Under the pieces are notes generated by a model that worked only from the letters and a program-made list of their open reading frames with translations, searched no databases and had not been told where the DNA came from. From an uncultured Muribaculaceae bacterium (lineage in GTDB: Bacteria; Bacteroidota; Bacteroidia; Bacteroidales; Muribaculaceae), in assembly GCA_947175145.1 (NCBI GenBank), contig CAMWLY010000003.1:1-62103 (forward strand): a DNA stretch of 62,103 nt, written 5' to 3'. The translations under genes and the position numbers were made by a program. This document shows positions 7,868-14,433 of this stretch, one piece after another. Position 1 is the stretch's first letter, and every line of letters starts with the position of its first letter.

Positions 7868-9196
7868 ATGTCAACGAAAAAAGCAGAACCAGCCAAGGGT
7901 AAGCTTGGTGTGATGGTGGTAGGCCTCGGAGCTGTAACCACTACTTTCATGACCGGTGTGCTTATGGCTCGCAAAGGTCTTGCCAAGCCGGTAGGCTCCA
8001 TGACTCAGTATGACAAAATAAGAGTAGGCCGCGGTGCCGACAAGAAATATCTTCACTATAAGGATATCGTGCCTCTGGCAGATCTCAACGACATCGTATT
8101 TGCCGCTTGGGACGTTTACCCTGCCAATGCCTACGAATCAGCTATCAACGCTGAGGTACTTAAGGAGAAAGATATCAACCCCGTAAAAGAGGAACTCGAG
8201 GCTATCAAGCCTATGAAGGCCGCTTTCGACAAGAATTATGCAAAGCGTCTTGACGGCGACAATGTAAAGCAGGTCAAGGATCGCTGGGATATGGTTGAAC
8301 AGCTCCGCGAGGATATCCGCAATTTCAAGAAGGAAACAGGTGTGGATCGTGTAGTGGTACTTTGGGCAGCTTCAACCGAGGTATACGTGCCAATCGATGA
8401 AGAGGTGCACGGCTCACTCGAAGCTCTCGAAAAAGCCATGAAGGCCGATGACAAAGAGCGCATCGCTCCCTCCATGTGTTATGCCTACGCTGCTCTGTCG
8501 GAAGGCGCTCCCTTTATCATGGGCGCTCCCAACACCACTGTCGATATTCCGGCCATGTGGGAACTCGCCGAGAAAACCGGTATGCCTATCGCAGGCAAGG
8601 ACTTCAAGACCGGTCAGACTCTGGTAAAATCAGGTTTCGCACCCATCATCGGCACACGCTGCCTGGGTCTCAACGGCTGGTTCTCTACAAATATCCTCGG
8701 AAACCGCGATGGTCTCGTGCTTGACGAACCCGCAAACTTCCGCACCAAAGAGGTTTCAAAACTTTCTACTCTCGAAAGTATCCTGGTGCCCGAAGAGCAG
8801 CCCGACCTCTATGGCCACGGCAATGACGAAGACACCCAGTATTATCATAAAGTGCGCATCAACTACTACCCCCCGCGCAATGACAACAAAGAGGGCTGGG
8901 ACAACATCGACATCTTCGGCTGGATGGGATATCCCATGCAGATTAAGATCAACTTCCTCTGCCGCGATTCAATTCTCGCTGCTCCCCTCTGCCTCGACCT
9001 GGTGCTCCTCAGCGACCTCGCAGCCCGCGCCGGACGCAGCGGAACTCAGCGTTTCCTCAGCTTCTTCCTCAAGAGCCCGATGCATGATTACACCAAGGGT
9101 GAAGTGCCTGTGAACCACCTCTTCCAGCAGTACACCATGCTCAAGAACGCTATCCGCGAAATGGGTGGCTACGAAGCCGACGAAGAAATCGATTAA
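7868..9196 (+). CDS. myo-inositol-1-phosphate synthase (MIPS)
   Basis: A 442-residue NAD-dependent isomerase that turns glucose 6-phosphate into inositol phosphate, the first step of inositol-lipid synthesis. Near the N terminus the nucleotide-binding segment MVVGLGAVTTTF is seen. Family segments follow: FAAWDVYPANAYESA, VVLWAASTEVY, GAPNTTVDIPAM, the catalytic-region KDFKTGQTLVKSG, and LGLNGWFSTNILGNRDG. The protein is of the shorter bacterial/archaeal-like type found in Bacteroidetes and not the roughly 510-residue eukaryotic form. It has its own candidate promoter and a hairpin after the stop, so it may be separately regulated from the four upstream genes. In B. thetaiotaomicron a homologous gene starts the inositol-sphingolipid cluster. 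'ino1' would be the usual symbol; I leave it blank because bacterial naming varies. Confidence 0.95.
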   Translation: MSTKKAEPAKGKLGVMVVGLGAVTTTFMTGVLMARKGLAKPVGSMTQYDKIRVGRGADKKYLHYKDIVPLADLNDIVFAAWDVYPANAYESAINAEVLKEKDINPVKEELEAIKPMKAAFDKNYAKRLDGDNVKQVKDRWDMVEQLREDIRNFKKETGVDRVVVLWAASTEVYVPIDEEVHGSLEALEKAMKADDKERIAPSMCYAYAALSEGAPFIMGAPNTTVDIPAMWELAEKTGMPIAGKDFKTGQTLVKSGFAPIIGTRCLGLNGWFSTNILGNRDGLVLDEPANFRTKEVSKLSTLESILVPEEQPDLYGHGNDEDTQYYHKVRINYYPPRNDNKEGWDNIDIFGWMGYPMQIKINFLCRDSILAAPLCLDLVLLSDLAARAGRSGTQRFLSFFLKSPMHDYTKGEVPVNHLFQQYTMLKNAIREMGGYEADEEID

Positions 9197-9230
9197 TCCA
9201 ACTTCAGACCAAATTTTGGCCGATAATATT

Positions 9231-9267
9231 GAGGCTGTGTCAAAATATTTTTTGATGCAGCCTCTTT
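9231..9267 (+). terminator. Terminator-like hairpin after MIPS
   Basis: Arms GAGGCTGTGTCAAAA and TTTTTTGATGCAGCCTC pair with a small internal mismatch and are followed by a short T-run. Confidence 0.6.
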
Positions 9268-9297
9268 AGCAAACTTCTTAGACATAAGCTTAAGACT

Positions 9298-9972
9298 ATG
9301 AGAATTGACCTGATATCGGTGGTTCCCGAGATGCTTGAATGCTTCTTCGAACACTCGATTCTTAAGCGCGCCCGCGAAAAAGGGCTTGCCGAAATTCATG
9401 TGCACAACCTGCGCGATTACACCACCAACAAACATCGCAAAGTCGATGACTACCCTTTCGGTGGAGAAGCGGGCATGGTCATGCAGATTCAACCTATAGA
9501 TGCATGCATTTCCGCATTGAAGGCAGAGCGCGACTATGACGAGGTTATTTTTACTTCGCCCGATGGCCAACAGTTTGACCAACCGATGGCCAACTCTCTG
9601 TCGATGCTTGAAAACATCATAATCCTCTGCGGTCACTATAAGGGAGTAGACTGGCGAGTGCGCGAACACCTGATTACCAAAGAAATCTCGATCGGAGACT
9701 TTGTGCTGACAGGGGGCGAGCTGCCGGCGGCCGTGATTGCCGATGCAGTGGTCAGGCTATTACCCGGAGTTATCGGCGACGAGCAGTCTGCACTCTCCGA
9801 TTCCTTTCAAGATGGTTTGCTTGCACCGCCTGTTTACACGCGGCCTGCCGATTACAATGGCTGGAAAGTTCCGGATATACTCCTTTCGGGTCATGAAGCG
9901 AAGATTGCCGAATGGAGATATGACCAGGCTCTTGAGAGAACCCGCAGGTTGCGGCCCGACCTATTAAAATGA
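9298..9972 (+). CDS. trmD: tRNA (guanine37-N1)-methyltransferase TrmD
   Basis: SPOUT-class methyltransferase that makes m1G37 next to the anticodon in tRNAs reading CNN codons and so prevents frameshifting. The N terminus [13 protein letters not shown] and the segment [14 protein letters not shown] are diagnostic. The trefoil-knot SAM site is in [24 protein letters not shown] and [11 protein letters not shown]. The 224-residue length is standard. It precedes a tRNA gene, which is probably coincidental. Confidence 0.96.
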   Translation: MRIDLISVVPEMLECFFEHSILKRAREKGLAEIHVHNLRDYTTNKHRKVDDYPFGGEAGMVMQIQPIDACISALKAERDYDEVIFTSPDGQQFDQPMANSLSMLENIIILCGHYKGVDWRVREHLITKEISIGDFVLTGGELPAAVIADAVVRLLPGVIGDEQSALSDSFQDGLLAPPVYTRPADYNGWKVPDILLSGHEAKIAEWRYDQALERTRRLRPDLLK

Positions 9973-10004
9973 TTGAACTCTATCGGCATTTCAAAAAAAA
10001 GAAT

Positions 10005-10012
10005 TAACTTTG
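10005..10012 (+). promoter_or_regulatory. Candidate -7 element for tRNA-Thr
   Basis: TAACTTTG matches TAnnTTTG exactly, about 65 nt before the tRNA. No good TTTG lies at the usual distance upstream, so support is partial. Confidence 0.4.
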
Positions 10013-10079
10013 TATTCAAATCGGGGTTATGATAAGTGTAATTTCCGTTGAGGGATTGCGCAAATCAACCACCTGAAAA

Positions 10080-10152
10080 GCCGCAATAGCTCAGTTGGTA
10101 GAGCATTTCATTCGTAACGAAAAGGTCGTGGGTTCGAGTCCCACTCGCGGCT
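10080..10152 (+). tRNA. tRNA-Thr (anticodon CGT)
   Basis: A complete cloverleaf can be drawn: acceptor GCCGCAA with TCGCGGC, D-arm GCTC/GAGC, anticodon loop TTCGTAA, T-arm GTGGG-TTCGAGT-CCCAC and discriminator T. No CCA is encoded. The anticodon CGT reads ACG. Two A-C mismatches stand out, at positions 6-67 and 31-39. The latter changes the closing pair of the anticodon stem, where E. coli tRNA-Thr(CGT) has A-U. The gene sits at the left edge of a small insert. Confidence 0.93.
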
Positions 10153-10156
10153 CTGA

Positions 10157-10202
10157 TTATCTACTGCGTCAAAATGAAAATTTTGGCGCAGTTTTGCTTT
10201 TT
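10157..10202 (+). repeat. Direct repeat copy 1, also the tRNA-Thr terminator
   Basis: A 46-bp sequence beginning TTATCTAC and ending TTTTGCTTTTT, which recurs with one mismatch at 12694-12739. It contains a strong hairpin (CTGCGTCAAAAT / ATTTTGGCGCAG, one G-T pair) and a T-run, so it serves as the tRNA terminator. This copy pairs at the base that differs, suggesting it is the original. Confidence 0.85.
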
Positions 10203-10517
10203 AGGGGGGGAAAAGTACCTGAAAGATACGCCCATCTCCATTAGGCCTAACTCAGAAATCCACAGGGTCATAAACACCTTAGGCTATATAATACAAAAAT
10301 AGGACATATTTTAATATTCAATAAACCTAATTTCAACAATTTTAATCGGCAATCATCTTCTCATAATGTAATCATGTTTGCTGTTGGCAAACTTTTTTGG
10401 CCAAATAGGGATATTATTGGTCAAATTGGTACATTTATAGCCATTTCCGCAATAAAAGTGTTGACTTGTTAAATTTTGTTATTATCTTTGCGAATAATAC
10501 ACTAACTTATTAAATAT
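10203..10517. other. AT-rich intergenic stretch between tRNA-Thr terminator and the C10-like gene
   Basis: No convincing gene is seen. The stretch starts with a G-run and becomes AT-rich. Its 3' end holds the candidate promoter described separately. No integrase or transposase remnant is recognisable. Confidence 0.5.
10460..10490 (+). promoter_or_regulatory. Candidate promoter of the C10-like lipoprotein gene
   Basis: GTTG, 19 nt, TATCTTTG. The -7 element is an exact TAnnTTTG. The predicted transcription start lies about 20 nt before the ATG. Confidence 0.6.
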
Positions 10518-11771
10518 ATGAAACATTATTTATTAATCCCTGCTGTTATGGCCATGGCTATCGTATTGGCCGGTTGTGAGACCATTCAGGAACCATCAGA
10601 TCAGGTTGCAAAAGTTCAGACCAACAGCACCTCAACTCGTGGTTCTGAAATCGGTGATAGACCATACAGCCTATCTGAGGTAATTCGCATTGCGGATAAT
10701 ACCCTTTCGGTTACCCCTGCTACCTCCCCAAGAAAACTTGTTGAGCCTGTATTACTCAACGACAATACGCTTTCGTCTCAAATTTTGAGTGATACAGTTG
10801 CGTATATTGTAAACTATGGTCAAAAAGATGGATTTGTGATTGTAGCAAATGACAGCCGACTTCCTGACCCAATTGCATATAACACAAAAGGGCACTTTGA
10901 TTCAGCTAATCCTTCAGCCAAGGTTGCCTTCTTGGATCGCATCGAAACATATTTGGCTTCATTAAATTCTCCTGAGACACAGAATCAACAAAAATCGAAG
11001 TCTGCTTCATCTCCTGTAAGGCGTTTTATAATAGGCCCGCAAATTAACTTGCCTTTGGGCTGTACAAATACATTTAATGAGGTTATAGGTAAATATCACT
11101 CTGGAGCTTACGTAAGTACAGGTTGTATTGCTATGGCAACACTACTCACATATTGTAAGGATACATTAGTTTACCATAATTATTATTATGATTTTCCAAA
11201 ATGTGCGCAGGACGTGAGATCGCATTTTGGCCCTGCGTCTATTAGTCAAACTGAATTAAATTACACTAAGCCTGATAATCCTCCAACACCGGTAAATCCT
11301 CCAAAGCCCGGATACTTTTATTTTCTTGATGGTATCTCAGCGTATAATCAGCTATTGTATGATCTTGGGGAAGATACAAAAACTACATATTATGAAGATG
11401 ACGCTCCATATACAAGCATGATGGATGTATATAACAGGCTTTTTTATCTAGACCTTTCTTTAACACCTTTAAAATTAAAAAATTTTAGCACTATAATTCA
11501 ACTATTAAATGATGAATATTATGTTGAAATGTGGGGAGAAGTAAAAAGCAAAGATGGTTCAGTTCCTGAACTTTATTTTATGTCTCCTACTTTCACATGG
11601 ATAATTGATGGCTGCGATGTGTATGTAGATTCCACCGGTAATCCATTAGATGGAATGCTTCATTGTGTATGGGGTCATTTTGGATTAGGAGATGGCTATT
11701 ATTCATACCCGGTTCTTTTGCAAGATGATAATTATGACTTCTCATTATCTTTCTATTGGGGCGTTAAATAA
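10518..11771 (+). CDS. Secreted C10 (streptopain)-like lipoprotein, probably catalytically dead
   Basis: A 417-residue lipoprotein: lipobox VLAGC with Cys20, then a Spi-type propeptide domain (about residues 50-150, AYIVNYGQKDGFVIVAND) and a C10 peptidase-like domain. The nucleophile segment STGCIAMATLL retains Cys203. The segment matching SpeB 'GHAFVIDG' reads TFTWIIDG, so the catalytic His position is Phe359. The following 'NWGWGG' reads VWGHFG. Family members are secreted cysteine proteases, often in Bacteroidetes surface roles; with the His lost, this one may act as a binding protein or inhibitor, or be decaying. Codon use is more AT-rich than the core genes around it. The next gene starts 7 nt after its stop. 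Confidence 0.75.
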   Translation: MKHYLLIPAVMAMAIVLAGCETIQEPSDQVAKVQTNSTSTRGSEIGDRPYSLSEVIRIADNTLSVTPATSPRKLVEPVLLNDNTLSSQILSDTVAYIVNYGQKDGFVIVANDSRLPDPIAYNTKGHFDSANPSAKVAFLDRIETYLASLNSPETQNQQKSKSASSPVRRFIIGPQINLPLGCTNTFNEVIGKYHSGAYVSTGCIAMATLLTYCKDTLVYHNYYYDFPKCAQDVRSHFGPASISQTELNYTKPDNPPTPVNPPKPGYFYFLDGISAYNQLLYDLGEDTKTTYYEDDAPYTSMMDVYNRLFYLDLSLTPLKLKNFSTIIQLLNDEYYVEMWGEVKSKDGSVPELYFMSPTFTWIIDGCDVYVDSTGNPLDGMLHCVWGHFGLGDGYYSYPVLLQDDNYDFSLSFYWGVK

Positions 11772-11778
11772 ATATGAT

Positions 11779-12675
11779 ATGAATATGAAAAAGGTAGTAA
11801 TTTGCTTGATAGTGACGCTTGCCTGTTTTCTTCTGTGCGGACAGGTTTATGCAACTAATTCTGACAATATAGTAGTAAATAGTAATTTGGAATCAGGCGA
11901 ACAGGATAATCTCGGAAATAATAACGAGCAGGTTCGTGAGTTTACAAACTACTATTGCGAAGGGACTGAATGGTACTATTATTACTATTACCCATATGTT
12001 AACGACGATCACACCGAGTTGACGATGAAACTTTATAAAACAAAATCCTGGCTTGAAGGAGAAGTGGAGTTAGATGGAAAAATGTATTATAACGTATGGT
12101 CTCAAAGAATTTCAGAACCAGATAGTGAGCCCGGAAAGATATGCTGCATAAGAACTGCAGACAATAAGGTCTGGAAAAAGAATATAGATAAAACTGACGA
12201 GCCTGAAATAATGATATTTGATTTTAACCTTACTCCGGGTGAATCATTTACATATTATTGTGAAAATGATTATATTTGTTCTAACGATGTAACAGTCACA
12301 TGCCAAAGTCAAATCGAATATTTCGATGATAATATGGGAGGTTTACCATATATGGATGTTGAATGCACCGCCCAATATACCGGCTTGCCTTTTGAGGACG
12401 ATTATGCACCGGTTGAAATTAATCAAAACCGTTGGATATGCGGGATCGGAGGACTTGGTGGACTTGATGAGCCTCGTTATCGAAATAAACTGCTATATGC
12501 CGTTTATCATAATGGAGTACCATTATTTGACAATGAACCTTCCGGAGTTGAAGAGCTTAAGGAGCAATACGTTACACCTCTCAAAGGTAATAAGTATCAC
12601 ATAGATGGTCGCGTCTTTAAAGAGGGAGACCGCGGAATTTCGATTTCCAATGGCAAAAAGGTAATCCGAAACTGA
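11779..12675 (+). CDS. Exported protein of unknown function in the tRNA-Thr insert
   Basis: The ORF track starts at 11692 inside the previous gene; the signal peptide (MKKVVICLIVTLACFLLCGQ) points to the ATG at 11779 or 11785. The mature part is about 275 residues, Tyr/Asp/Glu-rich, with no domain I recognise. The end (YHIDGRVFKEGDRG, NGKKVIRN) resembles the degenerate 'GR.v..g..gi.i.nGkKvv' tails of many Bacteroidetes surface proteins. It probably forms an operon with the C10-like lipoprotein, 7 nt upstream. AT-rich like its neighbour. Function unknown. Confidence 0.7.
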   Translation: MNMKKVVICLIVTLACFLLCGQVYATNSDNIVVNSNLESGEQDNLGNNNEQVREFTNYYCEGTEWYYYYYYPYVNDDHTELTMKLYKTKSWLEGEVELDGKMYYNVWSQRISEPDSEPGKICCIRTADNKVWKKNIDKTDEPEIMIFDFNLTPGESFTYYCENDYICSNDVTVTCQSQIEYFDDNMGGLPYMDVECTAQYTGLPFEDDYAPVEINQNRWICGIGGLGGLDEPRYRNKLLYAVYHNGVPLFDNEPSGVEELKEQYVTPLKGNKYHIDGRVFKEGDRGISISNGKKVIRN

Positions 12676-12693
12676 TACATCTGAATCCCAATC

Positions 12694-12739
12694 TTATCTA
12701 CCGCGTCAAAATGAAAATTTTGGCGCAGTTTTGCTTTTT
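12694..12739 (+). repeat. Direct repeat copy 2 of the tRNA-Thr terminator
   Basis: Identical to 10157-10202 at 45 of 46 positions. The one difference (C for T) breaks a base pair of the hairpin. It probably still terminates the two-gene insert operon. Duplicated terminators bounding an AT-rich segment next to a tRNA suggest integration or a repeat-mediated duplication. Confidence 0.85.
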
Positions 12740-12741
12740 TA

Positions 12742-13078
12742 AGAGGTCAGGCGTTAGGTTTTAGGCGTTAGGAATGCACAATTAACAATGCACAATTAAC
12801 AATTCAAAATTATTAATCTGAAATCTGAAATCCGAAATCTATTCAGTGCCTATAGGGCACAAATGCCCCGGAACGTGGGCATTAATCTCCACACAAGCGG
12901 GGGTAAGCAATCCCTGAAAGGGATGCGCAACCCTCGGAAAAGAATCCAAGAAGAAAACAAGCGCCCGTAGGGTACGCCTATCTCCCAGTTCAATTATCAA
13001 TGCACAATGGACAATGGACAATGGACAATGAGCAATTAACAATTTAAAATCTAAAATCTGAAATCTGAAATCTACAAA
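12742..13078. repeat. Intergenic repeat mosaic, left block
   Basis: No credible gene; the ORF at 12839-13042 is not credible. The stretch has short tandem units (GCACAATTAACAAT, AATCTGAAATC, ACAATGG) and a central part with several tiny hairpins (ATGCCC/GGGCAT, ATCCCT/AGGGAT, GCGCCC/GGG). A module at about 13008-13075 occurs inverted on the other side of the following gene. Such mosaics are usual intergenic repeats in Bacteroidales. Confidence 0.7.
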
Positions 13079-13657
13079 TCAGTTTTGGCTTGGGTCGAAA
13101 GCTGTCATGTGATAGCCTAAGGCGTGCAGTTCCACTGCCATGCCCATAAGGTACATCTGGTGCAATGCAGCTACGTAGCAACCGAATGCCTCAGGTGTGC
13201 CTGGTTCGATGTGACTGTGAGTAAGCATCGTGTATACTCTTGATGCGCATTCCGCCACAGAATCGGACACCTTCTCGGCCTTCTCTCCCTCGTATCCCAA
13301 GATTGTTTTTACCACTGAATCATCAAGATTGTCATAACCGGCTATGTCTCGAATTTTCTCGTAATAATTTCCCTCGGCCACTGCTTTCTCCCAGTCATTA
13401 TCCCAGTACCACGCCATGGCCATGCCAATGAGCATCATCCAGCCAAGCGATACAATGGGGTATTGTTGAAATTCGCGGATTCCGTCAGGAATATAGCTCT
13501 TAATTATGCCGTTGGCACACTCTTCTACATCAGGACATTGAGGCATCTTGGCATCGATTGCGTCTTTGCTGCGCAAAAAATCAAAGAGGTCTTTACGGAC
13601 TTTTTCACCAAAATCAGCTACTATCTGAGAGCCTTGATTATTTATATTTTCACTCAT
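13079..13657 (-). CDS. Hypothetical protein, Bacteroidales
   Basis: A 192-residue cytosolic-looking protein with no signal peptide. A hydrophobic stretch near the middle (VSLGWMMLIGMAMAWYW) could be a membrane segment or a buried helix. The N-terminal half is acidic with a Cys pair (CPDVEEC); the C-terminal half is rich in Met, His and Tyr (MYLMGMAVELHALGYHM). I do not recognise the family. The gene stands alone between two inverted repeat blocks, reading leftward. Confidence 0.65.
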   Translation of the reverse strand: MSENINNQGSQIVADFGEKVRKDLFDFLRSKDAIDAKMPQCPDVEECANGIIKSYIPDGIREFQQYPIVSLGWMMLIGMAMAWYWDNDWEKAVAEGNYYEKIRDIAGYDNLDDSVVKTILGYEGEKAEKVSDSVAECASRVYTMLTHSHIEPGTPEAFGCYVAALHQMYLMGMAVELHALGYHMTAFDPSQN

Positions 13658-13689
13658 AGTTTTAACGCTTTTATAGGTATAACAAATTA

Positions 13690-13800
13690 CTTTAGGATTT
13701 AGGTTTTAGGATTTCAGATTTCAGATTGTTAATTGCTCATTGTGCATTGTGCATTGTGCATTGTGCATTGTGCATTGATAATTGTGCATTGATAATTTGC
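13690..13800. repeat. Intergenic repeat mosaic, right block with (CATTGTG)n
   Basis: Starts with TTTAGG units and two copies of GATTTCAGATT, then GTTAATTGCTCATTGT and a tandem run of CATTGTG. It is the reverse complement of the module at about 13008-13075. It replaces the 5' part of the DUF1848 gene that follows. Confidence 0.75.
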
Positions 13801-14414
13801 TTGAAAAAGTCAGAAATATCGGAAATCAGCTTCAGGATTATACCGAGAAACTTGTATTTAGCTTTGCTGACATTGCCTCATATCGAAAAGTCAAGTCTAA
13901 TCTCGAAAATAGCTGCATTAATTATATTGAGTGGAATGAAGATTTAATGATTGAGTTCGGTCGAAAATTATACGATCTGAATAGTGAACAAGGATGGAAT
14001 TTCAGACTTGCTACATGTGGGGAGAAGATTGATTTGACAAATTATGGGATAGAGTATCATAGATGTGTTGATGATGAATTGATTACACGTATCTCATGGC
14101 AGGATAAGTTGCTTATGGATCATCTTGAGATGAAGGTTAATACTCTAACTCCGAGTCTTTTTGGTAATGCTGAGATTCCGGACGAAGGAATTATCCTTGA
14201 TGACAGGCATTATGCTTTTCGGACTCGTAATAATCGCGATTCCGGTCAGCGACAATATTGCGGCTGTATAAGTGCTAAAGATATAGGTCAGTATAATACT
14301 TGTCCGCACGGCTGTGTTTATTGCTATGCAAATTCTTCTCCTGATTCCGCCCGCAAAAAATTTCAACAACATGATCCCCTTTCCGCAATAATAACGAAAT
14401 TTCTCTTTCCATAG
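13782..14414 (+). pseudogene. DUF1848 family gene, 5' part lost
   Basis: The reading frame carries only the C-terminal part of a DUF1848 protein. Recognisable are the cysteine-rich segment QYCGCISAKDIGQYNTC, followed by PHGCVYCYANSS, and the preceding CGEKIDLTNYGI. Full-length proteins of the family are about 300 residues and begin with a conserved 'sRRTDIPA' region, absent here. The nominal ATG lies inside the CATTGTG repeat run, so roughly a third of the protein has been replaced by repeat DNA. The rest is an open frame without internal stops, so the loss may be recent. The family has unknown function with radical-SAM-like cysteines. Confidence 0.75.
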
Positions 14415-14433
14415 GTTATGCCCCCGTTCCCTA

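Noticed and set aside
10203-10517. Integrase remnant or attachment core beside the tRNA
   Set aside because: Translated frames show no recombinase motif; only the duplicated terminator supports an insertion.
12839-13042. ORF on the minus strand (67 aa) in the repeat mosaic
   Set aside because: It runs through palindromic and tandem repeats, has no start context and no protein-like composition.
13735-13795. Tandem CATTGTG units as a possible CRISPR array
   Set aside because: Period is 7 nt with no spacers and no cas genes; it is a simple tandem repeat.
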